From Symsagittifera roscoffensis (Eukaryota > Xenacoelomorpha > Acoela > Convolutidae): 64,000 nt of DNA. The notes under the pieces were generated by a model. The model made no database searches, was not told the origin of the DNA, and was given only the letters and a program-made list of their open reading frames with translations. The position numbers were made by a program, and so were the translations under genes. The first letter of the stretch is position 1. Each line of letters starts with the position of its first letter. Below are positions 63,939 to 64,000 of this stretch, piece after piece. The stretch covers positions 22,450,701 to 22,514,700 of the forward strand of contig NC_087063.1 of NCBI RefSeq assembly GCF_963678635.1, read 5' to 3'.

Positions 63939-64000
63939 GTAGCTTGTTGCTTCAGATTGATAGTCAAATTATCTTTCACGTGTTTAATTTTGAAAGGGTT

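Overview
Eukaryotic (metazoan) DNA: AT-rich, intron-rich and crowded with dispersed repeats. The coding content (a RalGAP alpha subunit, a CAP/SCP protein, a secreted ShKT plus cystine-knot protein and a small-heat-shock-like protein) suggests an invertebrate animal. I cannot name the phylum from sequence alone. There are no bacterial-style operons, CRISPR arrays or long uninterrupted reading frames.

The backbone of the window is one plus-strand gene, RALGAPA (Ral GTPase-activating protein, alpha subunit). I placed 18 consecutive internal exons between 5954 and 63938. All junctions are GT-AG, and phases agree across all 17 introns, giving 3861 nt = 1287 codons. They cover the central part of the protein, from the end of the N-terminal helical region, through the phospho-site-rich linker and the helical repeat region, to just before the C-terminal Rap/Ran-GAP domain. 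First exons and catalytic domain lie outside the window.

Intron 10 (23649-48630, about 25 kb) holds other genes: an intronless minus-strand secreted protein with ShKT and CTCK cystine-knot domains (31712-32701), a tRNA-Ile(AAU) on the minus strand (37578-37651), an intronless plus-strand protein with an alpha-crystallin-like domain and a long acidic tail (37948-39069), and a five-exon minus-strand CAP-superfamily secreted protein (40864-44619).

Most of the rest is mobile or repetitive DNA. The most distinctive component is a group of related non-coding repeats (called types A-D here). They begin with a short perfect hairpin, carry one tRNA-like Pol III box A/box B module and end in a GC-rich hairpin of the GCGAAGC-loop-GCTTCGC kind; about 17 tRNA-like modules occur in 64 kb. 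Also present: hAT-like MITEs with CAGGGGCGGATCTAGG ends and 8-bp target duplications (one nested in another and itself holding a LINE fragment), a MITE family with AAAGAGTAATGA ends, a FLYWCH/MULE transposase relic, a Tc1-like relic, a tRNA-Ser-derived SINE with an empty-site paralogue, two large palindromes, a 136-bp tandem triplication, LINE fragments and a degenerate 160-170 bp tandem array at the left edge.

The host genes probably do not act together: RALGAPA is an intracellular signalling regulator, two nested genes encode secreted proteins and one a chaperone-like protein. Similarities to named proteins rest on remembered family sequences, not on a database search.
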